The position numbers and the translations under genes were made by a program. From contig CAYSZV010000001.1 of the NCBI GenBank assembly GCA_964435595.1, positions 66,777 to 130,776 of the forward strand: DNA of 64,000 nt, in the 5' to 3' direction. Under the pieces are notes generated by a model, which was not told where the DNA came from, did no database searches, and saw only the letters and a program-made list of their open reading frames with translations. Of this stretch, positions 33,604 through 41,205 are shown piece by piece; the first letter of the stretch is position 1; each line of letters begins with the position of its first letter. Source of the stretch: Izemoplasma sp964435595. Lineage in GTDB: Bacteria > Bacillota_I > Bacilli_A > Izemoplasmatales > Izemoplasmataceae.

Positions 33604-34068
33604 ATGAATAAATATATGAAATTAGCAGTTGAAGAAGCCTTCAAAGGTATGAGATCCGAAGAAGGCGGACCATTTGGAGCAGTAATTGTTCAGAATGGAA
33701 AAGTAATTGCTAGTGCACACAATGAAGTAATAAAAACGAATGATCCAACAATGCATGCAGAAGTTAATGCAATTAGAAAAGCTACAAAATTACTTGGCAG
33801 ATTCGATTTATCTGATTGTGAAATATATTCTTCATGTGAACCTTGTCCAATGTGCTTTGCCGCAATCCATTGGGCTAAAATGAAAAGTCTTTATGTTGGA
33901 GCAAACAGATATGATGCAGCTGCAATTGGATTTGATGATCAATACATTTATGATGTCATCAACAAAACAGCTAAAGTACAGCAAGTACATATAGAATATA
34001 TTGATTGCGAAGAATGTAAAGCACCATTTGATGAATGGCAAGAAAAAGAAGATAAAACAGAGTATTAA
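33604..34068 (+). CDS. guaD: Guanine deaminase
   Basis: A 154-residue zinc deaminase of the CDA fold. Zinc ligands and catalytic Glu: PTMHAEVNAIRKA (His-x-Glu) and SSCEPCPMCFAAIHWAKM (P-C-x-x-C). The C-terminus ...FDDQYIYDVINK and the final EY match B. subtilis GuaD closely, including the swapped C-terminal tail. It turns guanine into xanthine, the substrate of the hydroxylase, and is the last gene of the cluster. Ribosome binding site AAAGGAG. Confidence 0.95.
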   Translation: MNKYMKLAVEEAFKGMRSEEGGPFGAVIVQNGKVIASAHNEVIKTNDPTMHAEVNAIRKATKLLGRFDLSDCEIYSSCEPCPMCFAAIHWAKMKSLYVGANRYDAAAIGFDDQYIYDVINKTAKVQQVHIEYIDCEECKAPFDEWQEKEDKTEY

Positions 34069-34097
34069 AAAAAGGATTCCGAGGAATCCTTTTTTAT
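34067..34097. terminator. Bidirectional terminator ending the purine cluster
   Basis: Stem GGATTC/GAATCC with a 4-base loop, flanked by A7 on one side and T7 on the other. It closes both the plus-strand purine cluster and the minus-strand CotH gene. It is the first clear terminator after 13923. Confidence 0.9.
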
Positions 34098-35887
34098 TTG
34101 TTAATCTCGTTGTTCATCCATTCTATCCTTGTTTGAAGATAATCATGCAAGAACCATACTTGTTCATCATATGTTTTTAATGCATACACTTCTGGTGCGG
34201 TGTACCAATCAGCATTGGTTCCGATAACATTCCATCTCTCAAAGTTTTGATATCTAGAATAGGTAATCAAATTAGTTGCATCAAAGATATGGTCTAATAC
34301 TGGCAAAATAACAGGTTGATAAACTTCATTCCAACGTTCTTTGAATGCTTCTTGAAATTCATCGTATTGCCATAGATAATAAAAGAGAATATTTTTATCT
34401 TGACGCATCGTATACCAGCCCTCAGGACCTCTTAAATCATCACCAAGATGTCCTTGATTCCCACTTGATAAATCAAAGTCCCACAATGGTCCCATTTCTA
34501 ATAACCCATCTTTGTCTTTATAATAATAAACGCTTGAATATCCTGAATCTACATTTTTGAATACCTCACTAACGATCAACCAATCAATAAAGCTAGCTTC
34601 GTTAATTAGGTTGTGATAATCCGTTTTGTTCTGGAGAGTATCAAATACTCGATTCATATAGGTTTCAATATACTCTTTGTGACCATTTAGATAGTGATCA
34701 TCGGTATAACTTGGGGATTTGATTACAAACGGGATACCATTGATCAAGAAATAATTCTCATCTGTGTTTTCAAGTCCTACTCGATATAATCCAACATCAT
34801 ATTCAATCAAATAACCTGTATCAATATCTGAAACATTTTCTTCAATATCAACTCGGTGATTTGTTACTTCGATTTGATCTGTAAGCATATAGTTTCCAAG
34901 ATATTCATTATTCACATAGACATCTACAAATACGTAACTTGGTGTGAAATCCATATTAAGTCCGTTTGACATTTGAAATGCTACATAATTTCTCACCAAT
35001 GTTTGATCAGTGAAGTTAGCTAATAATACCCAATCTTTTTCCTGGTATGCATTGGTTAACCTGATTTTATTATCAAATTTTATTTTAAAGGATTTCTTAG
35101 GCATAAATAGTGTTGAATTTCCGCGCAAACGGATTCCTAATGGTACATCCTCTAAATAGACAGTTTCTTTGTTTTTTCCATAGTACATAGACAAATTACC
35201 ACGAACATAGTCTAAGTTGCTTGTGATTTGTGCATTACTATCTGTCTCGATATAAATCGAAGCTGTCCTTGGTAAATCATCTACTGCGCTCATCACAAAA
35301 GGAATAATTTCTACTCTAGATGTTCCATTATAGGTGATTGTTGCGTACACTCCACATTCAGTTTGTTCATCTGGAAATGTGTATACAACTCTCCCTCGTT
35401 CTATATCGGTGCAGTTTACCATGTACTCTACATCAATATCCTCATTATCGTCAAAAGTGTGTAATGTAAAATTAGATGTTGCTACACTAGGTATATAGGC
35501 ATCTATTTCTAAAAACGCTCTATAGAATATTTCATTTTCAGTAATGTTATTATATAATTCTTCATTTCCTACTTGAATAATTGTGATATAATATTTTGCT
35601 TTTTCTTCTCCACTACTTAATTTTATTTCCACTTCAATGTCTTTGTCTTCTGGAAGTAGTTCAAATTGTAAAATATTACCAACTAAGTCCTCATTATCAA
35701 CTTGGTATTCTACTTCAAAAGGAGATGTTGAAGTTGGCAATACAATGTCTTCTGAAAAGATACTCGGTATTTCAGCATAAATCCGATTGAACTCACTATC
35801 GAAATCCAACTCAATTATTTCAGGTTTACAACTAGAAAAAAGAGGCACCAACAATAAAATTAGTACGAAATTTACTATTTTTTTCAT
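34094..35887 (-). CDS. CotH-family lipoprotein (extracellular protein kinase-like)
   Basis: A 597-residue lipoprotein: signal peptide ending in the lipobox LFSSC (Cys about 20), two repeated beta-rich domains of about 75 residues (about 20-100 and 110-200; both contain a PS-x-x-x-x-x-F pattern), then a CotH domain (PF08757). CotH hallmarks: RLRGNSTLFMPKKSFKIKF (about 250), KDWVLLANFTDQTLVRNY, VDVYVNNEYLGNYMLTDQIE, GYLIEYD and GPLWDFDLSSGN, which includes the metal-binding Asp. CotH in Bacillus is an atypical protein kinase; homologues decorate surface or cellulosomal proteins. It follows the GH3 gene by 41 bases with no terminator, so the two may be co-transcribed. Confidence 0.9.
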   Translation of the reverse strand: MKKIVNFVLILLLVPLFSSCKPEIIELDFDSEFNRIYAEIPSIFSEDIVLPTSTSPFEVEYQVDNEDLVGNILQFELLPEDKDIEVEIKLSSGEEKAKYYITIIQVGNEELYNNITENEIFYRAFLEIDAYIPSVATSNFTLHTFDDNEDIDVEYMVNCTDIERGRVVYTFPDEQTECGVYATITYNGTSRVEIIPFVMSAVDDLPRTASIYIETDSNAQITSNLDYVRGNLSMYYGKNKETVYLEDVPLGIRLRGNSTLFMPKKSFKIKFDNKIRLTNAYQEKDWVLLANFTDQTLVRNYVAFQMSNGLNMDFTPSYVFVDVYVNNEYLGNYMLTDQIEVTNHRVDIEENVSDIDTGYLIEYDVGLYRVGLENTDENYFLINGIPFVIKSPSYTDDHYLNGHKEYIETYMNRVFDTLQNKTDYHNLINEASFIDWLIVSEVFKNVDSGYSSVYYYKDKDGLLEMGPLWDFDLSSGNQGHLGDDLRGPEGWYTMRQDKNILFYYLWQYDEFQEAFKERWNEVYQPVILPVLDHIFDATNLITYSRYQNFERWNVIGTNADWYTAPEVYALKTYDEQVWFLHDYLQTRIEWMNNEINK

Positions 35888-35928
35888 TGTTACACCTCTT
35901 TTCTTGTTTTCTATATAATCTTATTATA

Positions 35929-38646
35929 CTATACTTTCTTTATTCTGAGAGTTCCTACTTTCAATCCTGGTCTTTTGAAGAATATTTTCACTTCATAGTT
36001 TCCTTGTGTTAGTCTCACCCTACCAACATGTTGATTGATCCATTTCTCACCTTTACCATTCATTTGAATGGTAGCTATATATATATCATTGATTGATACA
36101 TTCATCATTGATTGAGCCACTGGAGAATCATTATATTGTGTATCTACTGAAAGACTATATTCTCCATTTTCATCAATACCAATCCAGAAGGAAGAGTTCT
36201 GAATACAATTTATGTCATACTTTTCTTCAAAAGGTATACCTTCTAAGTCTGTTTGAATCGGAGTGATATCTAGTGTATGAACATGTTCCAATTCTCTCGT
36301 TATTGATGGTGATCGTAGGATGAAATTCAAGATATTCATCACACTTCTTTGTAAGACTCCAATTGAAACGTTCCCAGCATTGATTGCCTCTACAGTGTTA
36401 TCTTGTTGTTGGTTTCTTCTTCCACCATGTGTTGGTACTACCATAAAAATATCATTTTGTGCTTGAATCATATATGAAGTGAATCTTCTACTAGATTTTC
36501 CTCCATCTACATTATCATTCATTATGGCCCACCAATCTGTCATTACAACACCTTGGTATCCCCATTCTTTTCTTAACAAAGTAGTATTCAAATCATAGTT
36601 TGAAGCAGATTGGATTCCATTAATCGGATTATATGCAGTCATTATACTTCTCGCGTTTGCTTCTTTTACTGCGATTTCAAATGCTTTTAGATGTATTTCT
36701 CTTAAACATCTCTCACTAGCAACAGCATCGATATGATTTCGTTGTTTTTCTTGATCATTTGCAGCATAATGCTTCAATGTCCCTTCAGATCCACCTCTTC
36801 TCATCCCTAATATACTAGCCTTTGAGAACAAACCGGAAACAAGAGGGTCTTCACTAAAATATTCGAAGTTTCTCCCATTCAGTGGGTGTCTATGAATGTT
36901 CAATCCAGGTCCCAATAATGTATCTATTTTGTTTTCTAGTAGTTCTTCTCCTTCATGGAAATACAATTGTTCCATTAATGAAATATTCCATGTACAAGCA
37001 AGCAAACTCCCAATTGGCATTTGTGTAGCCTTTTCTCCACTATCCATGCGGATACCCGACGGTCCATCAGCACAACATGCACTTGGGATACCATATTTTC
37101 TAGTTTCCTCATATAATCCACCAAATGCAGCAGCCGTTCCTGGTGTAACTAGAGGATGAGACATTCCTTCACCACGAATAATCAATGCCATTTCTTCAAC
37201 AGTTAATTGTGATACAAAATCCTCAATCGAATGTTTTCCATTTTTGACATCTTGTAATGAAATTCCTAGATTTCCTTTGTATTCAATATCTTTTGGTAGC
37301 CTGTCGTTGATTCTCTTTTTAAGATCAACAGTTCTTTTTGGTACCTCTTGATATCTTATCTCATATTCACCTGAACTCAGTCTCTTTCCAGGAACCATTC
37401 TTTTGAAGTCCTTGATTGGAGCGAGTGCTTCTTCTAGTTGTTCTATTATAATCAATTGCTCCAATTCAAATGATAGAGCAAGATTTATGTCTCTAACGTT
37501 GTTCCCTATATATATATTGTAGATTCCTTCTTCTAATACATAAGCAGACTTATGTCCTGTGTATCCACCATCATCATAAGATGCTAATCTAGCCATAGGA
37601 ATATTAAATGATATGGTTTGCGATTCATCTTTAGAAAGCGGATTGGTTTTTTCAAACCCTATCAATTCTAGATAAGGTTTACCAAGTTTCCCTTGTGGTG
37701 ATTCACAATAAACTTGAATCACTTCTTTTCCTTCTACTTCACCAGTATTTTCCACTTTGACATCTATTGTTATTTCTCTCTCGTTTTTCTGAGAACAAAT
37801 AGGAGTATACTGGAAGGTTGTATATGCTAGTCCATACCCAAAAGGATATAAGACTGCTTTTCTATTAAATGTTTCGAAATAACGATAGCCTACATATATA
37901 TCTTCTTCATATAAGTTTACTAGATCATTTCCAAAATTGCTGCTAGATGGGTAATCATTGACGTGTCTAGCAATTGTTCCTGATAATTTTCCTGAAGGAG
38001 AAACATTTCCTGACAAGATTTTAGCTAATGCATTCCCACCTTCTTGGCCACCATGCCAAGAGTATAAGATTCCTTTAATCTTATCCCCAAACGCATCAAT
38101 ATAACTCATATCAATAATATTTCCAACATTGAATACAACCACAACATCTTCAAATATATCTGTCACTGTATTCAATAATGTTTTTTCTTCAATAGTTAAG
38201 TAATAACTACCTTCTTCTAAGACATTATCCTTGTCTTCACCAGCAGTTCTTCCGATAAATACGATTGCTTTATCAGATTTCTTGTATGCATCCTGAACAA
38301 GTTTCTTCGTTACTACCATTTCTTTTTGGAACCAAGGTTCTTGAGCCCAACCTCCTCCACCATTATCAAATGGATTATCCTCTATAAACTTTTTATATAC
38401 AGACACAAGTTCATCATTAAGATGTATTTGTTCATTTCGTATTCCCTCAAGTGCATTAACACTGTAACTAACATTTACAGCACCACCCGAACCGGTTCCA
38501 CTTTTAAAATAATCTATTTGACAACGTCCAAATAACGATACAGTTTCTGTATCTTTGATTGGTAAAACGTTGTCTTTATTTTTGAGTAATACAATTCCTT
38601 CTATTGCTGCTTGCTGTGAAACTTTAATAAAATCATTAACTGCCAT
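35929..38646 (-). CDS. Glycoside hydrolase family 3 with swapped domain order
   Basis: A 905-residue enzyme. Start at ATG 38646, after GAGGTGATTG; the upstream TTG would be inside the binding site. The usual C-terminal domain comes first: alpha/beta sandwich (GIVLLKNKDNVLPI at about 17), fibronectin-like domain (NTGEVEGKEVIQVY at about 300), then the TIM barrel at about 480-770 (GPSGIRMD, GPGLNIHRHPLNGRNFEYFSEDP, LKHYAANDQE). The nucleophile Asp is in YQGVVMTDWWAI at about residue 703. After that come about 130 residues with a PA14-like or carbohydrate-binding beta structure. This permuted order is known in Ruminococcus-type beta-glucosidases. No signal peptide is visible, so it is cytoplasmic. 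Confidence 0.92.
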   Translation of the reverse strand: MAVNDFIKVSQQAAIEGIVLLKNKDNVLPIKDTETVSLFGRCQIDYFKSGTGSGGAVNVSYSVNALEGIRNEQIHLNDELVSVYKKFIEDNPFDNGGGGWAQEPWFQKEMVVTKKLVQDAYKKSDKAIVFIGRTAGEDKDNVLEEGSYYLTIEEKTLLNTVTDIFEDVVVVFNVGNIIDMSYIDAFGDKIKGILYSWHGGQEGGNALAKILSGNVSPSGKLSGTIARHVNDYPSSSNFGNDLVNLYEEDIYVGYRYFETFNRKAVLYPFGYGLAYTTFQYTPICSQKNEREITIDVKVENTGEVEGKEVIQVYCESPQGKLGKPYLELIGFEKTNPLSKDESQTISFNIPMARLASYDDGGYTGHKSAYVLEEGIYNIYIGNNVRDINLALSFELEQLIIIEQLEEALAPIKDFKRMVPGKRLSSGEYEIRYQEVPKRTVDLKKRINDRLPKDIEYKGNLGISLQDVKNGKHSIEDFVSQLTVEEMALIIRGEGMSHPLVTPGTAAAFGGLYEETRKYGIPSACCADGPSGIRMDSGEKATQMPIGSLLACTWNISLMEQLYFHEGEELLENKIDTLLGPGLNIHRHPLNGRNFEYFSEDPLVSGLFSKASILGMRRGGSEGTLKHYAANDQEKQRNHIDAVASERCLREIHLKAFEIAVKEANARSIMTAYNPINGIQSASNYDLNTTLLRKEWGYQGVVMTDWWAIMNDNVDGGKSSRRFTSYMIQAQNDIFMVVPTHGGRRNQQQDNTVEAINAGNVSIGVLQRSVMNILNFILRSPSITRELEHVHTLDITPIQTDLEGIPFEEKYDINCIQNSSFWIGIDENGEYSLSVDTQYNDSPVAQSMMNVSINDIYIATIQMNGKGEKWINQHVGRVRLTQGNYEVKIFFKRPGLKVGTLRIKKV

Positions 38647-38705
38647 TTTCAATCACCTCGTAATGTATTCAAAAATATCTTACCATTTTTAGGAATAAAA
38701 GCAAA

Positions 38706-38730
38706 AGAAAAAAGCGACAAAGCGCTTTTT
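38706..38730 (-). terminator. Intrinsic terminator after uppP
   Basis: On the minus strand AAAAGCG/CGCTTTT with a 6-base loop, followed by T. Confidence 0.85.
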
Positions 38731-38733
38731 ATT

Positions 38734-39558
38734 TTAACCAAAAACTAAAAAATAAATAATCACAATGAACCCAAGAACGATACGATACCAACCAAATACT
38801 TTAAAATCATTCTTCTTAATATATGACAGTAAGAATTTAATTGCAACAATAGAAACAAGAAACGCTGTTGCCATTCCTACAATTAATATGATCAACTCGT
38901 TCTGAGTGAAATCAAAGCCGAATTTTACAAGTTTCAATGCACTTGCTCCAAACATTACTGGTATTGATAAAAAGAAAGAAAATTCAGCTGCTACAAATCT
39001 TGATGTTCCTAATAATATTGCTCCCAAAATTGTTGCACCGCTTCTAGATGTTCCAGGAATCAAAGACAGAACTTGAAACACTCCTATTAAAAATGCAGTC
39101 TTATATGTAAGTTCATTTAAAGAATTCGTTTTAGGTTCTTTATCTTTATTTCCATTTTCAATAATAATAAATAAAACACCGTAAAAAACTAAAGTAATTG
39201 CAACTGTAATATAATTATACAAATGACTATTCAACCAATCATCAAGAAGTAACCCAATTATTCCAGCAGGTAAAACCCCAATCAAAACTTTCAGCCAAAT
39301 ATTCCAAGTATCCTTTTTCTCTTCCGCAGTTTTCTTTAATGAGAAAGGATTTAGCTTTTGAAAGAATAATACAACAACTGCCAAAATAGCTCCTAATTGT
39401 ATAACCACAAAGAACATCTCCATAAATTGGTCAGTCATATTAAGAGAGATCCATTCTTCAACTAAAATCATATGTCCAGTACTGCTAATTGGGAGCCATT
39501 CAGTAACACCTTCGACTATCCCTAATATGATAGTTTTAACAATTTCTATAAATTTCAT
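38734..39558 (-). CDS. uppP: Undecaprenyl-diphosphatase
   Basis: A 274-residue membrane protein with about eight segments. Start at ATG 39558, which follows AGGAAGTG by a normal distance; the upstream GTG lies in that site. Active-site motifs GVTEWLPISSTGHMIL (Glu/His of motif 1) and SLIPGTSRSGATILGA (motif 2, the PGxSRSG-like Arg/Ser) are intact. It dephosphorylates undecaprenyl diphosphate after cell-wall polymerisation; the product must be flipped back, a task for which the DUF368 protein at 6077 is a candidate. Loss of UppP often alters bacitracin sensitivity. Confidence 0.95.
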   Translation of the reverse strand: MKFIEIVKTIILGIVEGVTEWLPISSTGHMILVEEWISLNMTDQFMEMFFVVIQLGAILAVVVLFFQKLNPFSLKKTAEEKKDTWNIWLKVLIGVLPAGIIGLLLDDWLNSHLYNYITVAITLVFYGVLFIIIENGNKDKEPKTNSLNELTYKTAFLIGVFQVLSLIPGTSRSGATILGAILLGTSRFVAAEFSFFLSIPVMFGASALKLVKFGFDFTQNELIILIVGMATAFLVSIVAIKFLLSYIKKNDFKVFGWYRIVLGFIVIIYFLVFG

Positions 39559-39683
39559 ACAGAACACTTCCTAACTCTTTCTATATATAAATATATCATA
39601 TGACAATATAAAATAAAACAAACATATTAAAGAAAAAAAGAAAAACTCTTTTTTATAAACATTTCAAAAAGGCTTAATACTTC

Positions 39684-39712
39684 TTGAAATTCAATGAATA
39701 ATTATATAGAAT
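39684..39712 (+). promoter_or_regulatory. Probable promoter of the c-di-GMP-controlled operon
   Basis: TTGAAA, 17-base spacer, TAGAAT. Transcription would begin near 39719, about 40 bases before the riboswitch. The stretch 39559-39683 shows only AT-rich spacer. Confidence 0.6.
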
Positions 39713-39758
39713 TAATGTATCAATTCAAAACCATAAGATATAGTAATTTCATATCATC

Positions 39759-39851
39759 TTGTGATTGTGGGTTTGATAAAGCCAAACCAGGAGCGATCCT
39801 GGGACGGAAAACTAAAGGGTCTCACGTAGATAGCCAGTTACCTTACTACAA
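39759..39851 (+). ncRNA. Cyclic di-GMP-I riboswitch (GEMM-I)
   Basis: The conserved GEMM-I blocks appear in order: GCCAAACC, a hairpin with a GNRA loop (GGA-GCGA-TCC), GGGACGGAAAACTAAAGGG, a GTAGATAGCC segment and GTTACC. This matches the c-di-GMP-I family (RF01051), including the tetraloop that docks into a receptor in the second stem. It sits 20 bases before the ATG of the first secreted-protein gene. ATTCAT and ATGAAT flank the AGGAG and could form a 6-bp hairpin with the ribosome binding site in its loop, so control is probably translational; no terminator stem is seen. Confidence 0.88.
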
Positions 39852-39871
39852 CATTCATAGGAGTGATGAAT

Positions 39872-40381
39872 ATGAAAAAGATACTATTAGTATTGGTTTT
39901 GATTTTTATTTTATTAGGAACATCCCAAAAAGTTATATCGTTTTTCGAGGAAGAAACCGAAGTCGTTTTACATGAAAATAACTCGTTGTACCAACTCAAT
40001 GTTACCACAAGATCTGATACAAGTAGATTAATTCCAAGAACCGCCCTTCTCGGTGTCAATGACACATATGAAATAGTCTATAAATACGAGATTTATGTAG
40101 AAGATAATGTAGATTTACTGTCCGAAATTATAGATTTACAGATTTTGGATTCTTCCTTGAAGGCTCAAAAAATTGATGACTTGTTCGATTTTGATATTTC
40201 ATTTGAGCATATTCAGGACCAAAAAATTACAACTAGAAGCAATGGTGAAGAAGTTGAAGCTCATCTAGTTAAGATTTATGTAAGAATTGCTATGAATGAT
40301 ATCAAAGATACGACTTTATATACTGAAATAGCGGGTAAAACACTAAATTTCAGTTACCTCTTAACTATATCAAAAACGTAG
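39872..40381 (+). CDS. Secreted SipW-substrate-like protein A (camelysin/TasA-like candidate)
   Basis: A 169-residue secreted protein with an N-terminal signal peptide (MKKILLVLVLIFILLGTSQKV). Start at ATG 39872, 8 bases after AGGAG. The mature part is acidic and beta-rich, without catalytic motifs. It shares with the next protein the block TALLGVND followed by an alternating-hydrophobic strand (YEIVYKYEIYV) and the C-terminal pattern V-x-I-x-M-N, then Y, then A, then F. Its neighbours are a second such protein and a SipW-type signal peptidase. TasA/camelysin proteins form matrix fibres in Bacillus; I infer a similar role. Translation is probably controlled by c-di-GMP. Confidence 0.75.
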   Translation: MKKILLVLVLIFILLGTSQKVISFFEEETEVVLHENNSLYQLNVTTRSDTSRLIPRTALLGVNDTYEIVYKYEIYVEDNVDLLSEIIDLQILDSSLKAQKIDDLFDFDISFEHIQDQKITTRSNGEEVEAHLVKIYVRIAMNDIKDTTLYTEIAGKTLNFSYLLTISKT

Positions 40382-40408
40382 AAGGCAAAAATTCTGCGTT
40401 TTTTGTTT
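40376..40408 (+). terminator. Intrinsic terminator after protein A
   Basis: Stem ACGTAGAA/TTCTGCGT (one G-U pair) with an 8-base loop, followed by T6. It overlaps the stop codon and separates the riboswitch-controlled gene from the next, which has its own promoter. Confidence 0.8.
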
Positions 40409-40435
40409 GACTACAATCTCTATATACTATAAAAT
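40407..40435 (+). promoter_or_regulatory. Promoter of secreted protein B gene
   Basis: TTGACT, 17-base spacer, TAAAAT. It lies on the terminator's T run and would give a leader of about 145 bases before the ATG at 40585. Confidence 0.8.
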
Positions 40436-40465
40436 AAAGTACGAACAAAAATTATTACGTTCAAT

Positions 40466-40552
40466 CTAGGTAAAATCCTAGGGGGAATTGGTTATGTATC
40501 AAATTTTTTCAGATACATATTCACAAAATACAAGAAAAGTGGACAGCTTTTC
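40466..40552 (+). other. Structured 5' leader of secreted protein B
   Basis: Three hairpins in series: CTAGG/CCTAG (40466-40481), TATGTATC/GATACATA (40493-40519) and GAAAAG/CTTTTC (40534-40552), followed by a very strong ribosome binding site GAGGAGGAG. It does not match GEMM-I blocks and I do not recognise it. It may stabilise a highly expressed mRNA or bind a regulator. Confidence 0.55.
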
Positions 40553-40584
40553 AAAAGTATAAAGACACGAGGAGGAGATTTAAA

Positions 40585-41073
40585 ATGTACAAAAAATTAG
40601 CAATCGTATTAGTAGCATTATTGGCATTTGGAGGAACTGTTTCTGCTTATGCATGGTGGGACACATTACAAGTTGAACAAGCAGGAGAAACTTTAACAAT
40701 TGGTGAGGGTACTACTCTTACAGTTAGTGCAAATGTTTCTGCTGACGACGGAAAAACTTTAGTTCCAGACGAAGCTTTACTTGGTGTAAATGATGTAAAA
40801 TCTTACACGTTAACTTACACTTTGGAATTGGATAAGCAACTTGCAGTAGACGCAACTTTAACTGCAGTAGTTAACAATATCGAAGTAGGTGGAGTAGCAA
40901 ATCCTGGCAGTGCAATTTCAGTTGCAGTGAGTTACGATACACAAGCAATCAATCTTGATTCACCTGTTGTTGTTACATTAACAATAACAATGGCAAACCC
41001 TGTTGATCAAGCACAATATGATTTATTAGCTGATCAAGCAATCACATTTGATGTAGCATTCACAGCAAACTAG
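40585..41073 (+). CDS. Secreted SipW-substrate-like protein B (putative major fibre subunit)
   Basis: A 162-residue protein. Signal peptide MYKKLAIVLVALLAFGGTVSAYAWW resembles the SipW-dependent type (short hydrophobic core, GGT-x-SA-x-A). The mature part is rich in Thr, Val, Ala and Asp in alternating strands, with no Cys, and is related to protein A upstream (LVPDEALLGVND against LIPRTALLGVND; VTLTITMANPVD against VKIYVRIAMNDIKD). The very strong ribosome binding site and own promoter suggest high expression, as expected for a structural subunit. No enzyme motif is visible. Candidate matrix fibre or surface protein; the family is inferred. Confidence 0.8.
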   Translation: MYKKLAIVLVALLAFGGTVSAYAWWDTLQVEQAGETLTIGEGTTLTVSANVSADDGKTLVPDEALLGVNDVKSYTLTYTLELDKQLAVDATLTAVVNNIEVGGVANPGSAISVAVSYDTQAINLDSPVVVTLTITMANPVDQAQYDLLADQAITFDVAFTAN

Positions 41074-41087
41074 AACGCAGAAAATTC

Positions 41088-41110
41088 AAGCCATTTCGAT
41101 GGCTTTTTTC
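41088..41110 (+). terminator. Intrinsic terminator after protein B
   Basis: AAGCCAT/ATGGCTT stem with a stable TTCG tetraloop, followed by T6. It separates protein B from the signal peptidase, so only read-through or a separate promoter would express the peptidase. Confidence 0.85.
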
Positions 41111-41142
41111 TTATTATGTAACATATAAAGGAGGTGTATTGT

Positions 41143-41205
41143 ATGTTGAATATATTAGAAACATTAATTGATGTGGTCAATTGCGATACACATCAAAATG
41201 ATTAA
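41143..41205 (+). CDS. 20-residue leader peptide overlapping the signal peptidase
   Basis: Short frame MLNILETLIDVVNCDTHQND with a perfect ribosome binding site (AAAGGAGGTG, 6 bases before the ATG). It ends 8 bases after the likely start (ATG 41198) of the signal peptidase gene, which has no good ribosome binding site of its own, so translation of this peptide probably delivers ribosomes to the peptidase. The peptide itself has no recognised function. An alternative is that it is an artefact of an altered start for the peptidase, but the frames differ. Confidence 0.6.
   Translation: MLNILETLIDVVNCDTHQND

Noticed and set aside
13923..34068. Search for UGA-encoded selenocysteine in the hydroxylase genes
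   Set aside because: All frames are open without internal UGA and the family uses a labile selenium, not selenocysteine, so the sequence gives no evidence for or against selenium use.
39694..39975. 93-codon plus-strand frame through the riboswitch
   Set aside because: It covers the promoter and the c-di-GMP aptamer, has no ribosome binding site and runs into the protein A gene in another frame.
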